In this document: positions 16,031 to 23,863 of the stretch, piece after piece
Layout: every line of letters begins with the position of its first letter
Position numbering within the stretch: position 1 is the first letter of the stretch
Made by a program: the position numbers and the translations under genes
NCBI GenBank assembly: GCA_005791535.1
Contig: SXWH01000214.1
Location: 1-35,896, forward strand
Direction: 5' to 3'
Origin: Verrucomicrobiaceae bacterium
GTDB lineage: Bacteria; Verrucomicrobiota; Verrucomicrobiia; Chthoniobacterales; Chthoniobacteraceae
DNA: 35,896 nt
Notes under the pieces: model-generated
Seen by the model: the letters and a program-made list of their open reading frames with translations, nothing else
What the model was told of the DNA's origin: nothing
The model's database searches: none

Positions 16031-18037
16031 ATGAAACGCCTCGTCGCCCTTCTCGCGCTCTCCGTCCCGGTCATCGCACAAACTCCAGCCACCGATCCGG
16101 ACGCCAATGCGCCGGCCGCCTCTCCAGCGCAGAACCGTCAGCCGAAACAACTCCCGCCGCCTGGCGTGAAGATTCCTGACGCCGACCGCGCAGAGCTTAC
16201 TGCGGCGGTCGCCGAGTTGGAAAAGGACCTCGCGCCGCTCACTGCGCATCCGCTCTACGCAGATGCGGCGGTATTTCACAAAGCGGTCGATTGGGCGTTG
16301 CTATACGACGAGTTTTACAACGCAAAGGAAGTCGCGACCGCGCGCGAATTGCTGAAGGAAGGACGTGCGCGTGTCGCCGCACTCAAGGCGGGAAATGCAC
16401 CATGGACGACACAGACCGGGCTCGTCGTACGCGGCTACCGTTCAAAAATCGACGGCAGCGTTCAGCCGTTTGGCGTTGTCGTTCCAACGACATGGAAAGG
16501 CGCTGAAGACAAGACTCCGCGGGCGACGTGGATTTGGAACCACGGTCGTAGCGAGACGCTCACGGAACTCGCATTCATCGCGCAGCGAATGAAAAGCGCA
16601 GGCGAATTCACCCCGACGGATACGTTTGTTGTTCATCCTTACGGTCGCTACTGCAACGCGACGAAATTCGCGGGTGAAGTCGATGTATTCGAGGCTTTGG
16701 AATCCGCGAGAAAATCGTATCCGGTCGATTCAAAGCGGCTCGTGAACGCCGGATTTTCCATGGGCGGCGCGAGTGCGTGGCATCTCGCAGTCCATCACTC
16801 CGGCCTGTGGGCCGCGAGTCACGCGGGCGCGGGGTTTGCTGAGACTGCCGAATACGCGGGCGTCTTCGCCGCGGGAAAAACGCCGCCGCCATGGTGGGAG
16901 GTGATTCTTTACCGTTGGTACGATGCGACAATCTGCGCGGGCAATCTCGCGAATCATCCGATGCTCGCTTACCACGGTGAGCAGGACAAACAGGGCCAAT
17001 CGACGCAGATCATGAAGCGTTTCGCGGAGAAAGAGGGCGTGAAAATCGAGGAATTCGTGGGGCCGGGCGTCGGGCATAAATACGAGGCGGGGGTAAAGAA
17101 AGAGTTGGCCGCAAGAATTGACCATATCCTGACCGGGAAGACTCCCGCTGCAAAGCCGGTGACGCTGATTGCGTATTCCTCCCGCTATCAGATCGTCGAT
17201 TGGGTGCGAGTGCCGAACCTTGAGCGCGAATGGCAGAGGACGGAGGTGCGTGCATCGGTTTCCGGAGCTGAAATCATCGCGACCACAAGCAACGTTCGGG
17301 CGCTCAACTTCACGTCACCAGTCCCCGATGGCCCACCGGCCAGCGAACGCATCACCCGCGCTGTACTTGATGGTCAGCCTCTCAGCGCATCGTGGAATAA
17401 AGCAGGCGCGCAGTTCGTAAAAGTCGAAGGTCGATGGACAAATGGAAACCCGGATGGGGCAATTCGCAAAAGGCCGGAACTGTGCGGCCCGATCGACCAC
17501 GCATTCATGAACAGCTTCATTTTCGTAAAACCCACAACCGCGCCGCTCACGCCCGCGCTCGGCGAATGGGCGAAAAGCGAAATCACGCATGCGACGAAAC
17601 AGTGGCGCGCGATTTTCCGCGGCGATGCGCCGACGGTCGACGACACGAAAGTCACGGATGTTCAGGTTAAGAACAGCAATCTGGTTCTTTGGGGCGACCC
17701 GTCATCGAATGCCGTGCTCAGACGAATCGCAGATAAACTGCCGGTGAAATGGACTGCGAACGGAGTGGAGTTTGGCGGAAATAAGTACGATGCGAATCAC
17801 GTTCCCATACTCATCTTTCCCAACCCTCTCAACCCGCAGCGCTACGTCGTGCTCAACAGCGGGTTCACGTTCAGTCGTGCGGCGGCGAGCGGAACAAACT
17901 CCCTGCAAACGCCCAAGCTCCCCGACTGGGCCATCTTGGACATTTCCATTCAGCCCGATGACAAATTTCCCGGCAAAGTCGTCGATGCGGGATTCTTCGA
18001 CGAGCAATGGAAGTTCACGCCCGAGAGACCGAAGTAG
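16031..18037 (+). CDS. Secreted alpha/beta hydrolase of the prolyl-oligopeptidase-like type
   Basis: 668 residues. Predicted to act outside the cytoplasm as a serine hydrolase (esterase or peptidase); the substrate is unknown. ATG 16031 begins a signal peptide (MKRLVALLALSVPVIAQ), followed by a Pro/Ala-rich linker and a predicted helical segment. The nucleophile is S243 in GFSMGGAS, the Asp is probably D319 in YHGEQDKQG, and the His is H349 in GVGHKYE, in the right order for a catalytic triad. The C-terminal half (about 375-668) is a beta-rich domain not recognised, with repeated NVRALNF/PLSASWNKAG-like strands, ending WKFTPERPK. The gene diverges from the phosphatase-family operon across 96 bp. 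Confidence 0.8.
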   Translation: MKRLVALLALSVPVIAQTPATDPDANAPAASPAQNRQPKQLPPPGVKIPDADRAELTAAVAELEKDLAPLTAHPLYADAAVFHKAVDWALLYDEFYNAKEVATARELLKEGRARVAALKAGNAPWTTQTGLVVRGYRSKIDGSVQPFGVVVPTTWKGAEDKTPRATWIWNHGRSETLTELAFIAQRMKSAGEFTPTDTFVVHPYGRYCNATKFAGEVDVFEALESARKSYPVDSKRLVNAGFSMGGASAWHLAVHHSGLWAASHAGAGFAETAEYAGVFAAGKTPPPWWEVILYRWYDATICAGNLANHPMLAYHGEQDKQGQSTQIMKRFAEKEGVKIEEFVGPGVGHKYEAGVKKELAARIDHILTGKTPAAKPVTLIAYSSRYQIVDWVRVPNLEREWQRTEVRASVSGAEIIATTSNVRALNFTSPVPDGPPASERITRAVLDGQPLSASWNKAGAQFVKVEGRWTNGNPDGAIRKRPELCGPIDHAFMNSFIFVKPTTAPLTPALGEWAKSEITHATKQWRAIFRGDAPTVDDTKVTDVQVKNSNLVLWGDPSSNAVLRRIADKLPVKWTANGVEFGGNKYDANHVPILIFPNPLNPQRYVVLNSGFTFSRAAASGTNSLQTPKLPDWAILDISIQPDDKFPGKVVDAGFFDEQWKFTPERPK

Positions 18038-18090
18038 GCCCTTTTATCATCCCGCAGCTTCCGCCCTCGTAGCGATCTGCAATCGGCCGG

Positions 18091-19215
18091 TCAGACCATC
18101 CCCATCCGCCCGCGGAATACCCACATGAGCGCCTTGAGCGCCAGTTCCGCAAGGTTGAACGGCTTCCCGACGAAGTCATTACCTCCGCTCAGGCTGGCCT
18201 GCGCCTTATTCTGAAATGTCGCCATCCCGGTGAGAAAGACGATCGGGGTTTTTTGATGCTCCGGCAATGTGCGGATTTTCTGACAAAGTTCAAAGCCGCT
18301 CATCTCGGGCATGCCAACATCGAGGAAGATCAAATCGACCAGCCTTCCTCCCAGCTTTTTCATCGCCACGGACGGCGACTCCGCAGTGTCGGCAGTCAAA
18401 CCGGAAAGCTTCATTGCTTCGGAGATGAACTGTCTTGCACTTTCCTCATCGTCCACGACGAGGATCTTCGCATTCCGAGAGTCCGCAGTAGTCGAATCCG
18501 CCGGCTTCGAGCCGAGCATGCCAATGAAGTCAATTGCCTGCCCAATGGTGCGGAGCGTGGACGGATTGATTTCGTCGGGTATGAGATTGAGGTCGGACAG
18601 GAGTACTTCGAAAGCCCCGGCCACCTGTCCCAATGCCGCTTCCGGAAGGAACGCAACACGGGAAGCGAATGCGTGGGCGTTCGCCCAAAGCGCCTGCAGA
18701 GCACTTGGGTCGGGCGGATGGGTGGCGATTCCTGGAAGGCAGTGCCGCATTTGGTTTACACTCTCTACAATCGAGGACGCAATCGTCGCATGCCACTCCT
18801 CATCAGGATCGAAAAGATTCGTCCGCAGTGCGTGGCCGAGTCCCTCGAGTCCAAGCGCAGTCTTGGCGGAATCGATGACAATTCCGATCTGACGCGGGCC
18901 CTTGGGAATCACCGCGGTGACCCCGGCCTGTATAGCCGATGCACACACGTTTGCAGAGCAATTCGGGAGGGCAAGAATCGGAATCGACGCCAGCGCGGCG
19001 TTCGCACGGATCGAGCCGATGAAAGCGTTGGCATCACCGGATGAGTTCACAAGGTCGATAATCGCGGCGTCCGGGCGCTTCAGGTCGGCTATACGAAGAG
19101 CGTAGTCCACTGTTTTGCAGACATCGACAGCAAATCCGCTGCCTTCAAGTTTTTCCCTGTAGAGGTTCGAAACGATTCGATCTTCGTGAATAAAAAGGAT
19201 GCGCTTGCTACTCAT
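18091..19215 (-). CDS. Response regulator with two receiver domains and an HPt-like middle
   Basis: 374 residues. The N-terminal receiver (about 5-120) keeps the acidic pair region (E11, D12), phospho-acceptor D54 in AIIDL and K105. The C-terminal receiver (about 249-370) has VVDDEE (D255/D256), FLDVGMPEMSG (D299), FLTGM (T329) and GKPF (K351), a complete set. The middle segment has H181 in WANAHAFASRVAF, followed by LGQVAGAFEVLL, whose spacing fits the HPt pattern AH-x-L-K-G ... L-x-x-x-A-x-x-L-E although the Lys and Gly are replaced. No DNA-binding or enzymatic output domain is seen, so it is probably a relay protein. ATG 19215 (MSSKRILFIHED) is chosen; ATG 19233 is possible. No histidine kinase is adjacent. 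Confidence 0.78.
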   Translation of the reverse strand: MSSKRILFIHEDRIVSNLYREKLEGSGFAVDVCKTVDYALRIADLKRPDAAIIDLVNSSGDANAFIGSIRANAALASIPILALPNCSANVCASAIQAGVTAVIPKGPRQIGIVIDSAKTALGLEGLGHALRTNLFDPDEEWHATIASSIVESVNQMRHCLPGIATHPPDPSALQALWANAHAFASRVAFLPEAALGQVAGAFEVLLSDLNLIPDEINPSTLRTIGQAIDFIGMLGSKPADSTTADSRNAKILVVDDEESARQFISEAMKLSGLTADTAESPSVAMKKLGGRLVDLIFLDVGMPEMSGFELCQKIRTLPEHQKTPIVFLTGMATFQNKAQASLSGGNDFVGKPFNLAELALKALMWVFRGRMGMV

Positions 19216-19411
19216 ACGGTGGTCGGTTGGCATTTCATGTTCCGATCCGTTGCACGGAGCGTGCCCGTTGCCGAACGAAATAACGCGAAATCCCCTCAAC
19301 CGGCGAAGGTCGACCATATTCGGTTTCACTCTGTTACCCGCGTCGGTAATGAACAATTGTGCCGCTTGGAACGTTCGATGCTACATTTCAAGCCGAACCT
19401 GATTCATCCAT

Positions 19412-19543
19412 ATGAAAAACAGCAATTCGACACGGGAAAAGCGTCATACCAAACGTTCGCCCTGGAGCGGAAAGAACATGCGCCTCCTGCGCGCAGCGCT
19501 GCGAGTCTGGGAACTCAAGCGCAAAGCACAGGGAGTCTGGTAA
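19412..19543 (+). CDS. Possible small basic protein (43 residues)
   Basis: ATG 19412 to TAA 19543. The product begins MKNSNSTREKRHTKRSPW and ends LKRKAQGVW, with a possible amphipathic helix (MRLLRAALRVWELKR) in between. It has about 13 Lys/Arg and almost no acidic residues, so it would bind nucleic acid or membranes if made. There is no clear ribosome binding site, which is true of most genes here. The frame is short enough to occur by chance and no family is recognised. Confidence 0.28.
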   Translation: MKNSNSTREKRHTKRSPWSGKNMRLLRAALRVWELKRKAQGVW

Positions 19544-19585
19544 TCGGCGAATCCGCAAAAAGTTTCATATTTCGCAGGAATAATC

Positions 19586-19613
19586 TTGAGCGCCGGGACA
19601 GTCCCGCTACTCT
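19586..19613 (+). promoter_or_regulatory. Possible promoter of tRNA-Lys
   Basis: TTGAGC (19586-19591) and TACTCT (19608-19613) with 16 bp between, placing a transcription start about 14 bases before the tRNA. The spacer contains the inverted repeat CGGGAC-A-GTCCCG (19594-19606). The match to consensus is modest. Confidence 0.33.
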
Positions 19614-19633
19614 CCATGTCCCCAATCGGGAAA

Positions 19634-19705
19634 GGATCGTTTGCTCAAGGGTAGAGCAAGTGACTCTTAATCACTAGGTTGTAGGTTCGAGTCCTACACG
19701 ATCCA
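19634..19705 (+). tRNA. tRNA-Lys (anticodon CUU)
   Basis: A full cloverleaf can be drawn. The acceptor GGATCGT (19634-19640) pairs with ACGATCC (19698-19704). The D arm is GCTC/GAGC around AAGGGTA. The anticodon arm is AGTGA/TCACT with loop CTCTTAA, giving anticodon CTT (19666-19668). The T arm is GTAGG/CCTAC with loop TTCGAGT. The discriminator is A19705. The 3' CCA is not encoded (ACT follows), so it must be added afterwards. Confidence 0.96.
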
Positions 19706-19788
19706 CTTCCGTTCCGTCGCCGTGTGATTTGCGAAAGTCTCGAGTATTTGCTGGAAAGCGCTCTTCTGTTCACGTGTTATCGCTCTCC

Positions 19789-20733
19789 ATGGCTCTCCGC
19801 ACTGCATTGATTCGACTGGCAGCACTGGTTGCTGCCGCTTCACTGCACGCTCAGTCGCCCCCAGCGAAACGGGAAGCTACGAGTTCCCTCATTCCGGCGA
19901 AATCGGCCGGCCCACCCCCGGTTTCAATCCCAGCCGGAAATCCGGTGCCTAATGCGGGCTCCGCCAGTCCCGGAGCCGTTTCGCGCCTGCTACCGCCCCA
20001 GGCGACGAGCTCAATCATCCCGGCTCGACCGCGCCCAATTCCTCCACCTGATGTGCCTCCGAGCATTCCAAAGCAGGAATCCGAGCCGACTCCAAAACCC
20101 ACGCCCAAGCCTGCTCCCGAGCCGACTCCAAAACCCACACCCAAGCCTACTCCCGGGCCGACTCCAAAACCCACACCCAAGCCTACTCCCGAGCCGACTC
20201 CAAAACCCACACCCAAGCCTACTCCCGAGCCGACTCCAAAACCCACACCCAAGCCTACTCCCGAGCCGACTTTATCGCCGGGAACAGGCGCTCAAAACCA
20301 CCGACCATCAGGGGACCCGGACAACATCCCTGAACCTACGCCCGTGCCGCAACAGCGCATTCGCGGGCCGGCCGGTGGAAATCCATCGCCGGTCAACGAA
20401 CAACTCGCGCCGTCCGTTCCGTCGACATCAAGTCGTCAGAAAGCACCGCACCTTGACAGTGCCTCATCGACCACCGATCGCGAGGCGGAGGAACTCGCAG
20501 CGGAAGTAGCCGCGATCCTCGCTGAGGACCGCGGCGAAACGCGCCGTGCCACCGCAGCCTCCCAAGCCCCGCGTCCGTTGATCGTGAAACTACCGAGCGA
20601 AAAATTTCTCACGGAAGCCACCCGCCATCTTCAGTCATTGCCGATGGAAGAACGTCCCGCAGCTTTCCAGGCGATGATCGAAAAGTATCGATCCATGCGG
20701 GACGCCGAGCGTGAATCGATGCGGAAACGCTGA
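19789..20733 (+). CDS. Secreted Pro-rich protein with PTPKP/PTPEP repeats
   Basis: 314 residues, family not recognised. ATG 19789 starts a signal peptide ([22 protein letters not shown]), so the protein is exported; an earlier frame start at 19729 would bury it. Residues about 25-98 are Pro/Ser-rich and include a twice-used phrase, [13 protein letters not shown] and [14 protein letters not shown]. Residues about 99-161 are five 12-residue repeats of [12 protein letters not shown], a stiff extended spacer like those spanning the periplasm or wall (for example in TonB). The C-terminus (about 215-314) is charged and probably helical ([22 protein letters not shown], later [18 protein letters not shown]). 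No TonB or LysM domain is seen. It lies downstream of tRNA-Lys and 74 bp before the pseudouridine synthase gene. Confidence 0.7.
   Translation: MALRTALIRLAALVAAASLHAQSPPAKREATSSLIPAKSAGPPPVSIPAGNPVPNAGSASPGAVSRLLPPQATSSIIPARPRPIPPPDVPPSIPKQESEPTPKPTPKPAPEPTPKPTPKPTPGPTPKPTPKPTPEPTPKPTPKPTPEPTPKPTPKPTPEPTLSPGTGAQNHRPSGDPDNIPEPTPVPQQRIRGPAGGNPSPVNEQLAPSVPSTSSRQKAPHLDSASSTTDREAEELAAEVAAILAEDRGETRRATAASQAPRPLIVKLPSEKFLTEATRHLQSLPMEERPAAFQAMIEKYRSMRDAERESMRKR
20083..20271 (+). repeat. 36-bp tandem repeat, five units plus a partial one
   Basis: Units start at 20083, 20119, 20155, 20191 and 20227, with a 9-base remnant at 20263. Each reads GAGCCGACTCCAAAACCC followed by ACACCCAAGCCTACTCCC, coding [12 protein letters not shown]. 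Unit 1 differs at two bases (ACG for ACA, GCT for ACT) and unit 3 begins GGG instead of GAG; the rest are identical. The near identity means recent expansion by slippage or recombination. The frame is kept because the unit is a multiple of three. Confidence 0.97.
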
Positions 20734-20807
20734 TTATTCCAGTATTCACGCCAATCAGTTCACTTTTTTCTTCTTTCCCGGCGCACATTGATTTCTGCTG
20801 GGGGATT

Positions 20808-21527
20808 ATGCGTTTGAACAAATTTTTAGCTGCAGCCGGTCTCGGTTCTCGACGGAATGTCGAGGATCTCATTCGCGGAGGCGTGGTGCGAATCAACGGT
20901 CAGGTTGTAACGAACCTTGCAACGCAGGTCGCGCCGACGGACGCCGTAAAAGTCGGTGGAAAACTGTTGCGCCCGGAGCGAATCATCCACGCCGTTTTGA
21001 ACAAGCCGCGCGGCTACCTTTGCACTGCGAATGATCCCGAGGAGCGAAAGACCATATTCTCGTTGCTCCCTTTCGATTGGCCCCGCGTCCACTACGTGGG
21101 TCGTCTGGACAAGGACAGTGAAGGTCTTCTAATCATCACCAACGATGGCGACCTCACCAACGTCCTCACGCATCCGCGGCACGAGGTAGAGAAGGAATAC
21201 GAAGTGTGGCTGGACAAGCCATTCGACATCGCGGCCCATCGCGAAAAGCTGCTACGCGGATTCCGTATCGAGCCGGGATTTGCAAAATGCGAAGCCATCG
21301 AATCAGTCCGGCGCGAGAAACTTCGGGTCGTTCTACGGCAAGGGCTCAAGCGCCAGATTCGCCTCATGTTTTATGAACTCGGCTACGAAGTCGAACGACT
21401 CGTCCGCGTGCGCATCGGCCCGATTGTGACCGGTGAAATTGCGCCGGGAACCTGGCGGCTCCTTACCCAGAAGGAAGTCGCCAATTTGCGTGAAGGTTCG
21501 CAGCCGAAGGCAGACGCCAATTCATAA
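20808..21527 (+). CDS. RsuA/RluB family ribosomal pseudouridine synthase
   Basis: 239 residues. Converts a specific uridine in rRNA to pseudouridine; whether 16S (RsuA) or 23S (RluB/E/F) cannot be decided from sequence alone, though the length and KPRGYLCTANDPEERKTIF block favour the RluB type. The N-terminal S4 RNA-binding domain is MRLNKFLAAAGLGSRRNVED with LIRGGVVRINGQVV. The catalytic Asp is D101 in GRLDKDSEGLLI, followed by THPRHEVEKEYEV and GLKRQIRLMF. ATG 20808 is preceded by GGGGG at good spacing, a rare clear ribosome binding site in this window. A small stem (21527-21543) follows the stop but has no real T run. Confidence 0.93.
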   Translation: MRLNKFLAAAGLGSRRNVEDLIRGGVVRINGQVVTNLATQVAPTDAVKVGGKLLRPERIIHAVLNKPRGYLCTANDPEERKTIFSLLPFDWPRVHYVGRLDKDSEGLLIITNDGDLTNVLTHPRHEVEKEYEVWLDKPFDIAAHREKLLRGFRIEPGFAKCEAIESVRREKLRVVLRQGLKRQIRLMFYELGYEVERLVRVRIGPIVTGEIAPGTWRLLTQKEVANLREGSQPKADANS

Positions 21528-21600
21528 AACCGAACTCCGGTTTCATAACCGCCGAGTTTTACGATTGCCTTTTGTCATAAAATAGCGGATCCTCACTGGA

Positions 21601-22425
21601 GTGAAAGTACCGCTCCATATCGTTCTTGCCCGTCGCGACCGGCTGGCAAAGCTCATCGAACAGGAACGGTATCTTCCGGTTAAGGAGTTGTGCAAGCGGC
21701 TCGGGGTCTCGGAGGCAACTGCACGGCGCGACCTCGCCGCCCTTGTTCAGGATAAACGCATCACCCGGACCTACGGCGGAGCGTTATCCGAGTTCAACGA
21801 CCGCTTTCCCTCGTTCCGCGAGCGACGCAGCCAGGGCTCCGCAGCAAAGTCGCGAATCGCGAGGCTGGCGCTTCCGCTTATCCAACCGGGCGGAACATAT
21901 TTTTTCGACTCGGGAACGACACTCTTTGCGCTCGCCGAGGCATTCCGCGAACAACCGGTCGGCGACGTGCGAATTGTTACTTCAAACCTCCCAGTGGCAG
22001 AAATTCTCGCCATGATTCCGGGCATTCAGGTCTTCCTGCTTGCGGGGCAACTATTCCACCATCAGTCCACACTCCTCGGCGAAACAGCGAAACGGAGCGT
22101 GGAGTTTTGGAGCTTCGACCTCGCATTTCTCTCCGCAGAAGGGATGACGGCTGCGGGATTGTGGAATTCGCAGCAGGAAATCGTGGAGCAGCAGAAAGCT
22201 GTGATGCGCAGAAGTCAGCGAAACGCTTTCTGTCTCGATTCCTCGAAACTGGACCGAACCGCCCCCCACTTCCTCGTGCCATGGACGGAAGTAGGCGCTT
22301 TGCTCACCGACGCATCCCCCACCCGTTTGGAAAAGGCCGGCGTCCCTCCAACCCTTCGCACGACGCCTACTGACGCAACGACGGCACAGCCGCAGGCGCC
22401 GGAAATGCCAGTGCACATTTTGTAG
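21601..22425 (+). CDS. DeoR/GlpR family transcriptional regulator
   Basis: 274 residues. An N-terminal winged helix-turn-helix (VKELCKRLGVSEATARRDLAALVQ, about 26-49) with the DeoR-type wing ITRTYGGAL is followed by the DeoRC sugar-phosphate-binding domain. Seen there: YFFDSGTTLFALAEA (the phosphate-binding loop DSGTT), VRIVTSNLPVAEIL, HHQSTLLGETA and FDLAFLSAEGMTAAGLWN. It should repress a sugar-use operon until a sugar phosphate binds; the target is not next to it. The start is GTG 21601. The C-terminal 30 residues (TPTDATTAQPQAPEMP) look disordered and are not part of the family. It is convergent with lspA, with 32 bp between. Confidence 0.9.
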   Translation: MKVPLHIVLARRDRLAKLIEQERYLPVKELCKRLGVSEATARRDLAALVQDKRITRTYGGALSEFNDRFPSFRERRSQGSAAKSRIARLALPLIQPGGTYFFDSGTTLFALAEAFREQPVGDVRIVTSNLPVAEILAMIPGIQVFLLAGQLFHHQSTLLGETAKRSVEFWSFDLAFLSAEGMTAAGLWNSQQEIVEQQKAVMRRSQRNAFCLDSSKLDRTAPHFLVPWTEVGALLTDASPTRLEKAGVPPTLRTTPTDATTAQPQAPEMPVHIL

Positions 22426-22457
22426 CGACGTGCACGCGGGCGATTCACCGCCATCGG

Positions 22458-23006
22458 CTACGCTCCCGTATCTGCGGCGGGTTTCTTTTTACGAGCGTCG
22501 AGAATTCCCGAGAGAATAAAGCAAGCCGCCGCGATGAAGATGCACGAGTCGGCCACGTTGAATGCAGGCCAAGGATTCGCAAACGGGACGTGCAGCCAGA
22601 ATAGAAGGAAATCCACGACGTAACCATGGACGATGCGGTCCGTTACATTCCCCAGAATTCCACCGAGGAGCAGCGCTACGCCGAGTCGCGAAGGAATATC
22701 GGTAAAGATATTCTTCTTCCATGCGATCAACAGGCCGACGAATGCAACTGCAGACAGGACGATGAAGAACCAATTGTTACCGGAGCCGATGCTGAATGCG
22801 GCGCCTGTGTTCGCCCAATGCACAATTTGGAACCATCCGGGAATCACATCCGTGTGCAGAGGCAGATGTGCAGTCTTCTCCACGACATCGGGAAATCGCA
22901 TGAAATTGTGCTCGTTTGGATCGAGCGCGTAATGCGTGTAGATCCACCATTTGGAGATCTGATCAATGATGTAGGTCGGGACCACGATGGCGGCGAGAAA
23001 TCGCAT
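22458..23006 (-). CDS. lspA: Lipoprotein signal peptidase (signal peptidase II)
   Basis: 182 residues. An inner-membrane aspartic protease that removes signal peptides from prolipoproteins. Four membrane segments are visible. Family blocks seen: IVHWANTGAAFSI, LLLGGILGNVTDRIVHGYVVDF and PWPAFNVADSCIF. The catalytic Asp pair is expected to be D132 (VVDF) and D153 (NVADS). ATG 23006 starts directly at the first segment. In many bacteria lspA follows ileS. Here the nearest gene upstream on the same strand is ileS, but more than 10 kb away across a block of opposite-strand genes, so lspA needs its own promoter within 23007-23177. Confidence 0.96.
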   Translation of the reverse strand: MRFLAAIVVPTYIIDQISKWWIYTHYALDPNEHNFMRFPDVVEKTAHLPLHTDVIPGWFQIVHWANTGAAFSIGSGNNWFFIVLSAVAFVGLLIAWKKNIFTDIPSRLGVALLLGGILGNVTDRIVHGYVVDFLLFWLHVPFANPWPAFNVADSCIFIAAACFILSGILDARKKKPAADTGA

Positions 23007-23092
23007 GGCTCAAGCGTTTCTGTTTTCCTGCGATGCCGGCAAAGTATTTTTTTGGCTCATAGCGCAGCCGACAGAGCTTTAACGCTCCAGAA

Positions 23093-23108
23093 ATGCAAGC
23101 TCTTGCAT
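23093..23108. promoter_or_regulatory. Perfect inverted repeat between lspA and the sigma-factor gene, possible operator
   Basis: ATGCAAG (23093-23099) and CTTGCAT (23102-23108) are perfect complements with 2 bases between. The site lies 70 bases before the sigma-factor start and about 87 bases before the divergent lspA start, in the 171-bp space between the two. It has the look of a dimeric regulator site; as RNA the loop would be too tight. No regulator can be named. Confidence 0.4.
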
Positions 23109-23177
23109 CAATGGTTGCGAAAGCTGCACCGGGGAATTTCGTCTGTCGCGAAATGCGTCCGCATGTATGGTTCCGCG

Positions 23178-23858
23178 ATGGAATTTCCCACCACGCAATG
23201 GACGCAAATCGCAGCGGCCTCGCTGAATGGCGAGGGACGCGCCGCGATGGATACGCTTTGCAAAAACTACTACGCACCAGTCCGGCGGTTTGTGGGTTGG
23301 AAGCGAGGATGGCAGGACGCCGAGGATGTCACGCAGGCATTTTTCTTCCACTTGTTGGAGAAAGGAATCGTTCGAAATGCGAATCGGCTCCGCGGCAAAT
23401 TCCGCACGTTCCTGCTCACTGTTCTAAACCGCTTTTTGATTCACTACGAGCGGGCGCTGCTCGCGGAAAAGCGCGGCGGAAGCGTTGAGATTCTTTCCCT
23501 CGATCAAATTGAGAATGAGCCCGAGGCGGACACCGAATCTGCGTTGCTTTTTGATAAGGAGTGGGCGGTCGCGGTGATGGATACGGCGGCTGCGAAGGTG
23601 GGCGATGAAATCCAGCGTGAGCGCGGGGAAGAGGCGTTTGATGTATTGAAGCGGTTTCTCGGAGTCGGCCAGGAGCCGCAGACCTACGATACTGCGGCAA
23701 CGCTGCTCGGGCTTTCGCTTCCAGCGGTGAAGTCAGAGATTATGCGATGGAGGCGGCGGCTCGGAGAAGTCGTTCGCGGTGAAGTCGGGCGCACGGTTTC
23801 CACTCCGCAGGAAGTCGAAGAGGAAATCGCGCACCTGCGGCGCGTATTGCTCGAATAG
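23178..23858 (+). CDS. RNA polymerase ECF-type sigma factor linked to a Ser/Thr kinase
   Basis: 226 residues. Sigma region 2 is seen in RRFVGWKRGWQDAEDVTQAFFFHLLEK, with core-binding acidic residues in QDAEDVTQ. A basic segment follows (NANRLRGKFRTFLLTVLNRFLIHYE). Region 4 is the helix-turn-helix TYDTAATLLGLSLPAVKSEIMRWRRRL. The linker between them is longer and more acidic than in ordinary ECF factors. ATG 23178 (MEFPTTQWTQI) fits the N-terminus of related kinase-linked ECF proteins as I recall them; ATG 23163 would add five residues. The kinase gene starts 5 bp after the stop, so the two are an operon. ECF groups paired with Ser/Thr kinases are known from Planctomycetes, where phosphorylation is thought to control the sigma factor. 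Confidence 0.85.
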   Translation: MEFPTTQWTQIAAASLNGEGRAAMDTLCKNYYAPVRRFVGWKRGWQDAEDVTQAFFFHLLEKGIVRNANRLRGKFRTFLLTVLNRFLIHYERALLAEKRGGSVEILSLDQIENEPEADTESALLFDKEWAVAVMDTAAAKVGDEIQRERGEEAFDVLKRFLGVGQEPQTYDTAATLLGLSLPAVKSEIMRWRRRLGEVVRGEVGRTVSTPQEVEEEIAHLRRVLLE

Positions 23859-23863
23859 GATCC

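Larger units (their letters stand above)
19216..19633. other. Intergenic stretch of about 420 bp
   Basis: It lies between the divergent response-regulator gene and tRNA-Lys. It should hold the response-regulator promoter, a possible tRNA promoter (19586-19613), and a possible 43-codon basic reading frame (19412-19543). An open frame on + from 19186 to 19677 runs through the tRNA and has no recognisable content, so I do not call it. Confidence 0.6.

Noticed and set aside
20083..20271. CRISPR-like regular repeats
   Set aside because: Units are contiguous with no spacers and encode an in-frame Pro-rich protein repeat.
21527..21543. AAACCG/CGGTTT stem after the pseudouridine synthase gene as a terminator
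   Set aside because: Only a 6-bp AT-containing stem with no T run after it.
22626..23162. Extension of the sigma-factor frame by about 179 codons upstream
   Set aside because: The extension is antisense to lspA and lacks sigma-factor content; the domain begins at MEFPTTQW.
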